Source: an uncultured Eubacterium sp. (GTDB lineage: Bacteria > Bacillota > Clostridia > Lachnospirales > Lachnospiraceae). Taken from it: DNA of 28,672 nt. A program made the translations under genes and the position numbers. The stretch is from assembly GCA_910586445.1 (NCBI GenBank), contig CAJUHV010000051.1, positions 1 through 28,672 on the forward strand, given 5' to 3'. The notes beneath the pieces are model-generated. The model saw nothing but the letters and a program-made list of their open reading frames with translations. It was not told the DNA's origin and made no database searches. Positions 7,216 through 16,325 of the stretch are shown piece by piece (position 1 is the first letter of the stretch; the number at the start of each line of letters is the position of its first letter).

Positions 7216-7239
7216 TGCGGGCCTTAGGCTGGGCCTGCA
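7216..7239 (+). other. GC-rich intergenic hairpin
   Basis: TGCGGGCC (7216-7223) pairs with GGCCTGCA (7232-7239) over an 8-base loop, with one G-T pair. No T-run follows, so it is not a classical terminator. It stands in the 62-base gap between the third vWA gene and the phosphatase gene and may stabilise or punctuate the transcript, giving unequal expression of upstream and downstream parts. Confidence 0.4.
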
Positions 7240-7258
7240 TAGAACGAAAGGGTAGTAT

Positions 7259-8857
7259 ATGCAATATAAAAGATTTCATAATTACCAGAGAGGGTTTTCG
7301 CATGAAAAATACGGCACTGGATGCGAAGACTGTGCTGGTTCATATGCTGATCCTGATGGCCGGTTCTGCATTTGTGTTGCCTGTGATGGACATAGTGACA
7401 ATAATTGTTTTAGAAGCGCGAAGGGTGCAGAATATGGATGTGAGGCGGCAATAAATATTTTAGCCCGTTTTCTTGAACTATACGATGAAGAGGAGAATCA
7501 TATAGAGCTTACAGAAGATGTGCAGTTACGTCTTAAAAAGAGCATAAAGCAATACTGGGACGAAAAAGTATTCAAGGATGTGCGCGATAATCCTATTTCC
7601 GACGAAGAAAAGGAACCTCTGAGCGAACGGGTAAGGTCTTTATATGAAGCCGGCCGAGGCCTGCAGAATATTTATGGAACGACTTTCCTTGCGTTGGCAA
7701 TGAATAAAGATTTTTGCATAGCTCTTCATATTGGCGACGGGATTATAATGTGCGTTGATAAGGATGGCACGTATTATGAGCCGTTACAGCAGGATGCGAA
7801 AAGTGAAATGGGTGCGCCGGCATCTTTGTGTGATACGGATTTGTTTTCACGTGAGGGGGCATTCAGGTGCAGGGTTTTGCGGAAGATTCCTCAGGCGGCT
7901 GTCGTGTCTTCTGATGGAATTATTGACTGTATGGATCAGCTTCAGTTTATGGAGGTGTTTTATTCATTAGTCAAAAAGTTTGAATCCCTGGAGCAAAAAA
8001 ACAGAGGATGTGATTCGTTAAACGATTCGCAGCAGCGTTATCTGGAGAGCTGTGTAAAGCATTATACAGAAAGAGGAAATGGAGCAGAAGACGATTGCTC
8101 GCTTGCGGGAATGTATGCAGTGGATGAGGTAATGCCGCAGGTAAAAATACCGTTAGATATGGCCGAAAGATTATGGAATGAAACTGTTCATGACAGAAAT
8201 GCAGTGGTTCAGGATTATGAGAGGCGAAAAAAGGAAACGGTAAATAAGATTAATCATCAGATGCCGGATGATGTTGAGTATCATACGAATTTAACCAGTT
8301 GGCTGGAGGCTAAAGAAAAAACAGAAAATCTTAAAGAGGTGTTGAGAAATATTGTAAGAAACGAGGAGGATAAGTGCAGCTACTATGATGCCAGGTTGAA
8401 AATCTGCGAGGAGTATATAAAAAGAGCAGGCGGGATGATTCCTGCTGCGGCTGTATTAGTTCCCGTTGCGGCTGTCGAAGAACAATACTCGGAAAAAGAT
8501 ACAACGTATAAAGAGCTCAAGAGTGCAGTTGACGATTATACTTTAAAGAAAAAACAAAAAAAGATAATAGAGGAACGGAAGAGCGATATTACAAGAAGTT
8601 ATCATGAAGTTGTCAAAAGGAGAGATCAGGCAAGAGATACTGCAAAAAGGATAGAAGCAGAAGATGAAGTGGGAAAAATAAAGGAAGAGCTGTTAAAATT
8701 ATTAAAAGAGATTAAAGTAATGGAATATGAGATCGAGAAGGCAAAGAAATTGTTTAATTCAATTTATGCATCACAGCCTCAAGCAGTGGAAAGTAAAAGA
8801 AACAAAGGAGGAGTGGGCGGAATTATCAAAAATATTACCACTTGGCAGATGAGGTGA
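7259..8857 (+). CDS. PP2C-type Ser/Thr phosphatase with coiled-coil tail
   Basis: Residues 1-290 form a PP2C (PPM) domain with the metal-binding motifs in order: GCEDCAGSY (E23/D24), ACDGHSD (D43, G44), IGDGII (159-163), VVSSDGIIDC (D219) and AEDDCSLAG (D278/D279). It should dephosphorylate Ser/Thr targets of the operon kinase, completing a kinase/phosphatase/vWA triad. Residues about 300-515 are charged and helical with heptad-like spacing, a long coiled coil that most PP2C phosphatases lack; it probably docks the enzyme to other coiled-coil partners of the operon such as the next gene's product. The ATG is preceded by GAAAGGGT. The next gene starts 6 bases after the stop. Confidence 0.9.
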   Translation: MQYKRFHNYQRGFSHEKYGTGCEDCAGSYADPDGRFCICVACDGHSDNNCFRSAKGAEYGCEAAINILARFLELYDEEENHIELTEDVQLRLKKSIKQYWDEKVFKDVRDNPISDEEKEPLSERVRSLYEAGRGLQNIYGTTFLALAMNKDFCIALHIGDGIIMCVDKDGTYYEPLQQDAKSEMGAPASLCDTDLFSREGAFRCRVLRKIPQAAVVSSDGIIDCMDQLQFMEVFYSLVKKFESLEQKNRGCDSLNDSQQRYLESCVKHYTERGNGAEDDCSLAGMYAVDEVMPQVKIPLDMAERLWNETVHDRNAVVQDYERRKKETVNKINHQMPDDVEYHTNLTSWLEAKEKTENLKEVLRNIVRNEEDKCSYYDARLKICEEYIKRAGGMIPAAAVLVPVAAVEEQYSEKDTTYKELKSAVDDYTLKKKQKKIIEERKSDITRSYHEVVKRRDQARDTAKRIEAEDEVGKIKEELLKLLKEIKVMEYEIEKAKKLFNSIYASQPQAVESKRNKGGVGGIIKNITTWQMR

Positions 8858-8863
8858 GAAGAT

Positions 8864-10177
8864 ATGAGTGGACCCAAGCTAAGCCAGGCTGAGCTGGAAA
8901 GGATACGGGCGGAACAGCTTGAAAGGGAAAGGCTGGCAGCATTGAAAAAACTGCAGGAAGCTCAAAGTGCATACAGGGAAGAATGCGAGAGAGCCAATCG
9001 TTTGAAAGCAGATGTAAGTCTGCTGGCGGGCCAGGCTGATGCTGTTTACCGTTCTGATGCAGAGGTGCAGATCAAAGCGGCCATAGATAAAATTCGTATC
9101 AATCCTGTTGCAGATGTAAAAGATCCAGAGAGTTATTATTCTGCGAAAAATGAACTGGCCAGGGCTGTACAGGCGGTTTCTGATGAGATTAATAAGATAC
9201 TTGGAGCAGCTGCTAAACGAACTGTAAATGACAAAGAGCTGAATGATGCTAACTCTGTATATCAGTCATTTACTTCTGCTGTCAGTGTGATCGGTAAAGA
9301 AATCAGTGTAGTAAAGATAGATTTTAAGAACAGCTATGATAAAGATAATGTAAAGAAACAGCTGCATGCAATGCTTACTCATTTTCAGGTAATGAAGAAC
9401 CGGGCAGATGATCCGTATTTGTGCAGATTTTCTGAAAAAGCCGTTTTTAAGATAAAAGGGATGCTCTCAGGTATAGACTCATTACAGGAGCTGGATACAG
9501 CAAGAACAGCGATGCAGCAGATCGTAAATGAAGAACTGGAGGTAATCCGCCTTTGGAATGAAAGAAGATCATTATACCATGAGTATTTTGCACTTGCATC
9601 AATGACGGATAGAATCCCCCGCAGTCCTCGGGACTTTCAAAACACTGAAGCGATCAAAAATGAAATTTTAAGATTAAGGTATTTATATCGGAAACAGGAT
9701 GAAATGGATTATATTGCTGATCAGATTAATGATGCGATGGCAGCTTTAGGCTATACGTTTGTGACATCCAGAGTTCTTACAAAAAAAGATCAGGGAGAGA
9801 CGGATTTCAGTCTTTATAAGGCAGATGAGGAAACCGGAATTGCTGTGTACACAGATCAGACCGGCGCTGTAATGATGAGGATGACAGTGCTGAGCGATAA
9901 TTCGGTTATTACAGAGGATGACAGGGACTTTAGTTACCAAAGACAGATAGATTTTTGTGCCGGGCATTCAGATCTTGTGGCTGCACTTGCGGAGCGAGGG
10001 GTATTTCTTAAACAAAAAAGTTATCTGGAACCAGACAGGGCGCATACTTATAAGATCGATATGCGTAGCCAAAAGACGGCGGCTGATTTGGGAATGGTAA
10101 AAAAGGATGCGGGAGTTCGAAAGACAGACAGGAGGAGACGGCGTCGTGCAGGCAGTAAAAAGGTGCGGGCGATGTAA
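8864..10177 (+). CDS. Coiled-coil protein of unknown function
   Basis: This 437-residue protein begins MSGPKLSQAELERIRAEQLE and has a long helical, charge-rich N-terminal half (about 5-110 and 120-270). A compact mixed region follows (about 280-410) with a beta-rich centre (VTSRVLTKKD, ETGIAVYTDQTGAVMMRMTV). The last 20 residues are strongly basic, with six consecutive arginines. I do not recognise the family. It follows the phosphatase by 6 bases and overlaps the FHA gene by 32 bases. The arginine codons overlap the AGGAGGAG ribosome binding site of that next gene, so the basic tail may partly reflect overprinting. It is probably a structural partner of the phosphatase coiled coil; no membrane segment or signal peptide is seen. 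Confidence 0.75.
   Translation: MSGPKLSQAELERIRAEQLERERLAALKKLQEAQSAYREECERANRLKADVSLLAGQADAVYRSDAEVQIKAAIDKIRINPVADVKDPESYYSAKNELARAVQAVSDEINKILGAAAKRTVNDKELNDANSVYQSFTSAVSVIGKEISVVKIDFKNSYDKDNVKKQLHAMLTHFQVMKNRADDPYLCRFSEKAVFKIKGMLSGIDSLQELDTARTAMQQIVNEELEVIRLWNERRSLYHEYFALASMTDRIPRSPRDFQNTEAIKNEILRLRYLYRKQDEMDYIADQINDAMAALGYTFVTSRVLTKKDQGETDFSLYKADEETGIAVYTDQTGAVMMRMTVLSDNSVITEDDRDFSYQRQIDFCAGHSDLVAALAERGVFLKQKSYLEPDRAHTYKIDMRSQKTAADLGMVKKDAGVRKTDRRRRRRAGSKKVRAM
10130..10137 (+). promoter_or_regulatory. Ribosome binding site that sets the FHA-protein start
   Basis: AGGAGGAG lies 8 bases before GTG 10146. This favours GTG over the upstream in-frame ATG at 10107, which has no comparable site and would overlap the previous gene by 71 bases. 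Confidence 0.7.
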
Positions 10178-10883
10178 TGCTCAAAATGATTCCGGACAGA
10201 TATATTGTGCGAAATGTGGGAAATTTTTATCTGCCAGGGCAGCTGGCATACCAAAGAGCATAACTGTCTGGGATATGGAAGTGATGAATCAGAAAAAAGA
10301 CAAACCGGTGGCACAGAAGGCCAAAGATTTCGAGCCTGTGCAGAAATACCTGGTGATATGTCCGCAGTGCAATAACACATCAGCGGCAGTAAACGGCATG
10401 CTTCCGTTAGCTTGTGATAAATGCGGATATTTTTTTCAGGCAGGGATAGACAATGTTGTTCCAAAAGTCCCGCAGAACCGGCAGAGGCCGGATGCTGAGG
10501 AGAAGGACCGGCAGCCGGATGTACAGACTGTTTCGGACGATTACAGCACGCCTGCAGTTTTGAGCGGCCGAAGGAATCCACTGGCAAGTGCAAAAAAAGA
10601 CACATCCAGCATGCGGTTTATTGTTATCTCCCAAAAGGAAGCTGTTCCGGAAGAGGCTGATGAAAAGGGTGGAATCATAGGAAACAACGGGACAATTCTG
10701 AAGTGGATAAAGACAAGCCAGCAGATGAGCTTTCGGCATGCACCAACTGGCTGGTATGTACAGATACTGGCCGGGCAGCCGTTATATAACGGGGTACCTG
10801 TTAATGCGGGCAGGCAGATGAGACTGTATGATGGAGATATACTTACGATAGAGAAAGAGCAGATTAGAGTAGAAATCGTTTAG
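10146..10883 (+). CDS. Double zinc-ribbon plus FHA-like phosphopeptide reader
   Basis: From GTG 10146 the product is 245 residues. Two zinc ribbons are clear: C7-x2-C10 with C21-x2-C24, and C72-x2-C75 with C90-x2-C93. A low-complexity linker of about 55 residues leads to a C-terminal FHA-like domain (about 172-245) with IIGNNG, MSFRH, PLYNGVPV and LYDGDILTIE, which matches the ..NG..l..Gd.i.i end of FHA folds. FHA domains bind phosphothreonine peptides, so this is the likely reader of the operon kinase's output. The usual GR and S-x2-H signature is degenerate, so phosphobinding is inferred. It overlaps the previous gene by 32 bases, suggesting coupled translation. Confidence 0.8.
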   Translation: MQAVKRCGRCNAQNDSGQIYCAKCGKFLSARAAGIPKSITVWDMEVMNQKKDKPVAQKAKDFEPVQKYLVICPQCNNTSAAVNGMLPLACDKCGYFFQAGIDNVVPKVPQNRQRPDAEEKDRQPDVQTVSDDYSTPAVLSGRRNPLASAKKDTSSMRFIVISQKEAVPEEADEKGGIIGNNGTILKWIKTSQQMSFRHAPTGWYVQILAGQPLYNGVPVNAGRQMRLYDGDILTIEKEQIRVEIV

Positions 10884-10941
10884 ATCAAAAGAGACGGAAA
10901 ATATAACAGATTAGTTACGATTTTGTTTAGGGGAGGAAAAT

Positions 10942-11508
10942 GTGTATCTTGACAGAATATTATATCCTGTGACAGTTCTGGGACCGGGAAACCGTGTGGC
11001 GGTATGGACGGCTGGATGCAGCAGGAAATGTACAGGGTGCGCCAATCCTGAGTTATGGAACAGATACCCGCAGCAGGAGATAGAGCCGGAAAGGGTGGCA
11101 GAATGCATAAATTCTATGTGTGGCAGGGAAATTGACGGACTTACAATAACAGGAGGAGAACCGTTTGATCAGGCTGGTGATATTGTTAGGCTGATCAATG
11201 CATTAGATTTTCAAACAGAGATCTTAGTGTTTTCCGGATATGAAATCAGGGAACTTCAGACTGATGCGGCGAAGAAGAAGCTGTTGGATAAGACTGATGT
11301 TCTGATTGATGGTAATTATATCGAAGCGCTGAACGATGGGGTTTCTGCATTAAGAGGCTCGGTAAACCAGCAAATATATTTATTGAATAAATGTGTGGAA
11401 GATAAATACGAGCGCTATATACAGGAAGGCAGAAAGATAGAGAATTTCTTGTATGATTATAAGACGGTGTCTGTTGGAATACATAATCCGTCCACAGCAT
11501 CATGGTAA
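10942..11508 (+). CDS. NrdG-like radical SAM activating-enzyme homologue
   Basis: The 188-residue protein has the radical SAM cluster motif C26-x3-C30-x2-C33 (CSRKCTGC), the SAM-binding TITGGEP (68-74), SGYE (98-101), and NrdG-like VLIDGNYIE (120-128) and LRGSVNQQI (137-145). It is close in length and motif order to anaerobic ribonucleotide reductase activases, which make a glycyl radical on NrdD. No NrdD or other glycyl-radical enzyme is encoded in the window, so its partner is elsewhere or it has a different job here. It starts at GTG 10942 after AGGGGAGG. It lies between the FHA and AAA+ genes, which makes a housekeeping role less likely. The family is sure; the substrate is unknown. Confidence 0.88.
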   Translation: MYLDRILYPVTVLGPGNRVAVWTAGCSRKCTGCANPELWNRYPQQEIEPERVAECINSMCGREIDGLTITGGEPFDQAGDIVRLINALDFQTEILVFSGYEIRELQTDAAKKKLLDKTDVLIDGNYIEALNDGVSALRGSVNQQIYLLNKCVEDKYERYIQEGRKIENFLYDYKTVSVGIHNPSTASW

Positions 11509-11529
11509 CGGACGGATCAGGAGGTCAAT

Positions 11530-13470
11530 ATGCTTGAGAGAAGCAAATGGCAAAGGGAGCTTGTTGTGTTCAGCCGCTTGGTTAATACGGTGGTTCTGAC
11601 AGGAAATATAAACGACCAGCATCCAATTATAAACGAGCGTGAGCAAAGGATACAGGGATTCTGTTCTCTGGCACTGTATCTGGCCCATACATGCCAGAGC
11701 CTTGGATATCAGTCTGTCCTTTTTTATACGCCTGTTGAGGGATTTTATTCTATAAATGGACTGCAGCAAAAAGCAGATGCATTGAGCCTTGTTGAAAATA
11801 TCGTGAGGAACGCACAGGACGGACAGCAGAAAGATAGTATAAGACTGTCGCGAAGAAAGAGCACAATTGGAAATGATTCACTGGCAGCAGAGAGTATGGA
11901 AGACGCTGCTCATATCATTAATCTGATTCTGACGCAGAGCAGTACTTCTATAGCGGTAATTGTAAGCTTTTCGTCAAGGATGATGGCAAGGCCGGATGAC
12001 TTGGATATGAATGAGCGTATGATATTTATGCATTTTCAGGAAGGGGCAGTAAATGCGAAAAAGAATCATGCAGGTAATCCGTCCGGGCCGGACTACCAGA
12101 ACAATCCGATTATTCAAAATCAGCTGTTTTTGATTGCGGATAAAATTAATGACCTGCCGGCCTGGTATTATCTGTCACATCCCAGCTTGAAGATCATTAA
12201 TATACCAAGACCGGATTACTGTATGCGCAGTCAGATCATTGCAGGATATTCTGCGAATTTTCCAGGGTATCATGAAGCGTCTGATGATGAAAAAAAGCTG
12301 TTTAATGAAGTTTTTGTCGGTTCCACGGAAAGTTTTACAACGCAGGATATAGCAAGGGTATTTCAGATTGCAAAATTCAGCAGGCTGGATATTCATAGTA
12401 TAGATAAAGCAATTCTGCTGTATAAGCATGGCGTCCAGGATAATCCGTGGCTCAAACTGGATGCGTCCAGGCTGGCGGGTGCAGAAGAACGGATAAAAAA
12501 GCGGGTGCTTGGGCAGGATTCCATTGTGAAAGCAGCTGTTGATATTGTCAAGAGGGCAGCTATGGGGATGTCCGGACTGCAGCATTCAAGTTCTTCTTCA
12601 AAACCAAGAGGGATACTGTTTCTTGCCGGCCCGACAGGTACAGGAAAAACGGAACTGGCAAAGGCTCTGACAGAGTTGATTTTTTTGGATGAGCGTAATA
12701 TGATCCGCTTTGATATGAGCGAATATCGTCAGGAGCAGTCTGACCAGAGGTTATTAGGGGCTCCTCCTGGTTATATTGGGTATGAGGCGGGAGGTCAATT
12801 GACGAATGCTGTCCGGGAGCATCCATTTTCTGTATTACTTTTTGATGAAATCGAAAAGGCGCATCCATCGGTTATGGATAAGTTTCTGCAGGTGCTGGAA
12901 GATGGAAGAATAACGGATGGCCGCGGAGAAACAGTGTACTTTCAGGACTGTCTTATTATTTTTACCAGTAATCTGGGTATAACCATACCATCACCGGATA
13001 ACCCATCCATTAGAGTGCAGAATGTGAGTTATGAAGAAGATACAGATTATCAGGCAGTGCATGATAAGATTCTTTATGGTGTAAAACATTATTTTAATGA
13101 TGAGCTTGGAAGGCCGGAACTGCTGAATAGGATAGGAAATAATATTCTGGTTTTCGACTACATAAGAGAGAATAGCTTAAGGCCGATCATATCTAAGCAG
13201 ATCAATCATATAGCCAGAAATTTATGGGCAGATAAACATATACAGTTAGTTGTTTCACAGGAGGCAGAGGAGAGCCTTTATAAGCTTGCGGCTGATGGCC
13301 TGCCGAAAGGACAGGGAGGGCGCGGGATTGGAAATATGATAGAAGAAGTGCTGATCAATCCATTGGCCAGGTTTATGTTTGACAACAGTATTATCCGGGA
13401 TACGCTTGTCACAGTGGAAAGTATACGCAGGGAATATGGGATAGCAGAGATTAAGGCAAAAATAGGATAA
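11530..13470 (+). CDS. ClpB/ClpC-type AAA+ ATPase
   Basis: The 646-residue product has a C-terminal AAA+ domain of the Clp second-ring type (about 315-640): RVLGQD (325-330), Walker A GPTGTGKT (367-374), substrate pore loop GYIG (414-417), Walker B LLFDE (436-440), sensor 1 TSN (479-481), arginine finger region RPELLNR (528-534) and sensor 2 GGRGI (596-600). It should form a hexamer that threads or remodels proteins. The N-terminal 310 residues are not a Clp N-domain and have no Walker motifs; they begin with a beta-rich stretch (VVLTGNINDQ, VLFYTPVEGF) and may be a degenerate nucleotide-binding or docking domain. No ClpP-binding loop is obvious. The ribosome binding site is CAGGAGGT. It is probably the effector or disassembly engine controlled by phosphorylation. 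Confidence 0.9.
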   Translation: MLERSKWQRELVVFSRLVNTVVLTGNINDQHPIINEREQRIQGFCSLALYLAHTCQSLGYQSVLFYTPVEGFYSINGLQQKADALSLVENIVRNAQDGQQKDSIRLSRRKSTIGNDSLAAESMEDAAHIINLILTQSSTSIAVIVSFSSRMMARPDDLDMNERMIFMHFQEGAVNAKKNHAGNPSGPDYQNNPIIQNQLFLIADKINDLPAWYYLSHPSLKIINIPRPDYCMRSQIIAGYSANFPGYHEASDDEKKLFNEVFVGSTESFTTQDIARVFQIAKFSRLDIHSIDKAILLYKHGVQDNPWLKLDASRLAGAEERIKKRVLGQDSIVKAAVDIVKRAAMGMSGLQHSSSSSKPRGILFLAGPTGTGKTELAKALTELIFLDERNMIRFDMSEYRQEQSDQRLLGAPPGYIGYEAGGQLTNAVREHPFSVLLFDEIEKAHPSVMDKFLQVLEDGRITDGRGETVYFQDCLIIFTSNLGITIPSPDNPSIRVQNVSYEEDTDYQAVHDKILYGVKHYFNDELGRPELLNRIGNNILVFDYIRENSLRPIISKQINHIARNLWADKHIQLVVSQEAEESLYKLAADGLPKGQGGRGIGNMIEEVLINPLARFMFDNSIIRDTLVTVESIRREYGIAEIKAKIG

Positions 13471-13494
13471 GAATAGGAAAACATAGAATAAGAT

Positions 13495-16314
13495 ATGAGC
13501 GATTCAAATGACATAAGGATATCGCTTCCCCCGGGAACTGTACTGCATGGGCAGAAAGGCAGTTATAAGGTAATAAACATTTTATGTTTTAGCAGTCGGT
13601 CGGTTACAGTATCCTGTAAGGATGAACAGGGGCAGGGGCAGGGGAAGTGGAGGTTAAAACTATATAACGGGGATTCTTCCGTTACAGAGGAGATTCAGAG
13701 GGTATTATTGTCAAATGCAATGCAGGGAGTCATTTTGCCCTACGATGTAGGAGAATTTTCCGGTCTGCGATTTTCTGTTACTCCAGAACTGAAGGCCGTA
13801 AGCATCAGCCAGTTTCCTGTCTCATTGAAAGTGCTGGTAAATAAAGTCATTCCGCAGATTGCTTATGTGATCAATCAATACCACAAAAATAGAATCCTGC
13901 TCAGAGATATTTGTCCTGATCATATATTGTATAAACCTGAGCGGGAAGAAATCGCATACTGTGGTTTTAACAATGTGGCAGTACTTAAGGGTAAATCAAC
14001 GATAACAAAAGCTCCGGGATATGGACAGCATGCAAGTTACCTCGCCCCGGAGATAGAAAAATATGGCTATAGTGTCTGCTCAGACTATTTTTCGTTGGGC
14101 GTGACGATACTGACGATTCTGAAAGGATTTAATCCTATTGAGAATCTGACAAGAAAAGAGTTTTTGAGCCAGTTATCTAGGGGGATGGTTCCAGGCATTG
14201 ATGTACAGCATCTGAGAAATACTCCATATGAATTGTATAGTGTGGAAGATAAAGTGCTTTATCTTGTTCTGGGGCTGATGCTTCCAGACCCTAGAAGCAG
14301 ATGGGGATATGGAGAGATCAGGTGTTGGGGTAATAATCAGAGAATCCCTTTGGTGCAGAAAGGGAAAAGGGTAAATTACCAGTTTACAAAGCCATATATA
14401 GCAGACGGTGAGAAATGTTGGAATCAAAAACAGCTGGCTTTGAGAGTTGCTGCAAAAAAAACGGAGTGGACAGAGGATGCAGTGAGACGTATAGCAGGAT
14501 TTTCCAGAGAACAGGGATTAAAATGTGCTGACATACTGGATGAAATTTTGGCTGATTCGGGTTTATCCCCAAAGGGAAAAATATTCAGATGCATTTACAC
14601 GCTGGATCCGGCAGTAAACGGACTGTGGTGGGATGGAAAGTCATTTTCTGATACGAAAAGCCTTGTTCATGAAGTAAAAAAAGGTACGTTTAAAATAGAC
14701 GATCTTTCGCAGCTGCTAAAAGACAGGGCTGTTTCTTTTTTTGAAAAATGCAGGGAAAGAATAGGGATAAGCAGTAAGATCCGCATTTCTGATATAGAAG
14801 AGATAGAGTCTCTGGAAGCTGTTGAACCAAGCAAAGGCGCTCAAAGGTGTATGATGGTATTTGCCGATGATCCGAATAATCGGTTTTTTACTGTAGAAGG
14901 AAAAAAATATAACAGCCTGTCTCAGTTGTTGTGGCAGTATAAGGACAATGGGAAGAAGTTAAGGGAGTTAAGCAGCAAGATCCTTCTTGATGATTCATTT
15001 CAGGCCTGGCTTTGGGCTAAAGGGATGGAAAATGCGGGGATAGAAGCAGGCAGTGCTGTCCGGAGCAATTCGGCACAGAGTTTTTATCTGCTGCTGAGTA
15101 TTTGTGAGAACGCAGAGAATGACGAAAAGGTAAAGAAGCTGGCAAGAAGCCTGTTTTTAAGGTGGGGAGATTATGCCCCGATTATATGGCTGTGCAGGAA
15201 TGTCAAATATTACAAGGTAACGGGAGCTTCTCATAAAATGCTTCATGATACATTTGCTGACACGGAGTTTGAAGTGACAAATTCGCTGGATGATTTGAGT
15301 CATAAAGCGAATGCGCTTGTCAGCGATTATCAAATTTTTGTGAGCAGAACATTGAGTAATCCTTTTGTATTAGAGAATGAGAAATCAGAGGATTTTGATT
15401 ATGGATACTATCCTTTGTATGAGAGCGGCTACTTCTGCTGTAGCTGGGGTGGATTGGAAGTATGTCCGGCTTTTTTGAAAAGTGTCGGAGAGACTGTGGA
15501 TGCCGGAAATGTGAATAACTGGCTAAAACACAGTGAGGATGATGAAATACAAAGACTTCAAAATAAATCTGCCCTGCTATCCTTATATAATAAGAATGAT
15601 GCTTCATTAGATGAAAATACTTATATCTCAACCTGCAGTAAGAATCTGGGATTTTCGGTTTTTATGATGGTTGCGGCGTGTGTTTTGTTAGTACTGACTG
15701 GAAGCAGTTTATTTTGGATGGGTATGGCTGCTTTTGCAGCTGGGGCGGCCTTTCCGGTTTATTCCTTTATGTGGTACTATAAAAAGAAAGCCTGCGCAGG
15801 GATCTGGATGAGAAATAAGCAGGATATACAGAGCAAACAGTCATCAATAGACAGCAGTATTAGAAATATAAGGCAGCGGAGTAAGGAAATATGCACGGGA
15901 ATCATCAATGGACAGGCTGTGAAATGCAAAGCAGCAGATAGTGTTATTATTGTATCCGCATTAAGTTTAGATCATCTAGAAACGTTAAATTTGAGCACGG
16001 GGCAGATGGTGATGTCAAATATTTCTACATACGGTTACGTAATGATGGCCGTAATGTATTTAGGAAATCTATACAGTTCATTTGCTGCTGCAAGTATTTA
16101 TGCGGTCGTTTACAGTCTGGTGATATCTTATATATTAAGCAGGAAATTTTTTGGAAATACCAGCATTGCATGGTCTGTCACAACTCTGATCGTGACAGCA
16201 GCAGCTATTTGGGGAGGGACAATGTTTGGTGATTCGTATTTCGTAACGATGAACTGGGTTCCAATTGGGTGCATAGGCGTAGCAGCAGGTATGTATCTGC
16301 TCTTTATGTTTTGA
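13495..16314 (+). CDS. Membrane-anchored atypical kinase with repeated GK-aromatic modules
   Basis: The 939-residue protein opens with a kinase-like fold (about 12-300): K55 in LKLYN, catalytic loop LRDICPDHILY (136-146, Asp kept but H143 replaces the usual Asn), CGFNN (156-160) in place of DFG, APE (184-186) and SDYFSLG (196-202). Loss of the DFG Asp and the loop Asn suggests weak or no catalysis. Three similar modules follow near residues 306, 381 and 466 (G-[EK]-x-[WFY] then Leu-rich helix), about 75-85 residues apart. Hydrophobic segments at about 720-763 and 837-939 make roughly six membrane spans, so it probably anchors the system at the inner face of the membrane. It sits 24 bases after the AAA+ gene with a weak ribosome binding site. 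Confidence 0.78.
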   Translation: MSDSNDIRISLPPGTVLHGQKGSYKVINILCFSSRSVTVSCKDEQGQGQGKWRLKLYNGDSSVTEEIQRVLLSNAMQGVILPYDVGEFSGLRFSVTPELKAVSISQFPVSLKVLVNKVIPQIAYVINQYHKNRILLRDICPDHILYKPEREEIAYCGFNNVAVLKGKSTITKAPGYGQHASYLAPEIEKYGYSVCSDYFSLGVTILTILKGFNPIENLTRKEFLSQLSRGMVPGIDVQHLRNTPYELYSVEDKVLYLVLGLMLPDPRSRWGYGEIRCWGNNQRIPLVQKGKRVNYQFTKPYIADGEKCWNQKQLALRVAAKKTEWTEDAVRRIAGFSREQGLKCADILDEILADSGLSPKGKIFRCIYTLDPAVNGLWWDGKSFSDTKSLVHEVKKGTFKIDDLSQLLKDRAVSFFEKCRERIGISSKIRISDIEEIESLEAVEPSKGAQRCMMVFADDPNNRFFTVEGKKYNSLSQLLWQYKDNGKKLRELSSKILLDDSFQAWLWAKGMENAGIEAGSAVRSNSAQSFYLLLSICENAENDEKVKKLARSLFLRWGDYAPIIWLCRNVKYYKVTGASHKMLHDTFADTEFEVTNSLDDLSHKANALVSDYQIFVSRTLSNPFVLENEKSEDFDYGYYPLYESGYFCCSWGGLEVCPAFLKSVGETVDAGNVNNWLKHSEDDEIQRLQNKSALLSLYNKNDASLDENTYISTCSKNLGFSVFMMVAACVLLVLTGSSLFWMGMAAFAAGAAFPVYSFMWYYKKKACAGIWMRNKQDIQSKQSSIDSSIRNIRQRSKEICTGIINGQAVKCKAADSVIIVSALSLDHLETLNLSTGQMVMSNISTYGYVMMAVMYLGNLYSSFAAASIYAVVYSLVISYILSRKFFGNTSIAWSVTTLIVTAAAIWGGTMFGDSYFVTMNWVPIGCIGVAAGMYLLFMF

Positions 16315-16325
16315 AGGAGAAGAAC

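Noticed and set aside
10048..10605. A 185-codon - strand frame over the FHA and coiled-coil genes
   Set aside because: It covers two genes with strong motifs and ribosome binding sites on the + strand; its product is Pro/Leu/Cys-rich without recognisable domains.
11530..13470. A housekeeping ClpB or ClpC chaperone
   Set aside because: It has a single intact AAA+ domain, an unrelated N-terminal region and no Clp N-domain or middle coiled coil, and it is embedded in the operon.
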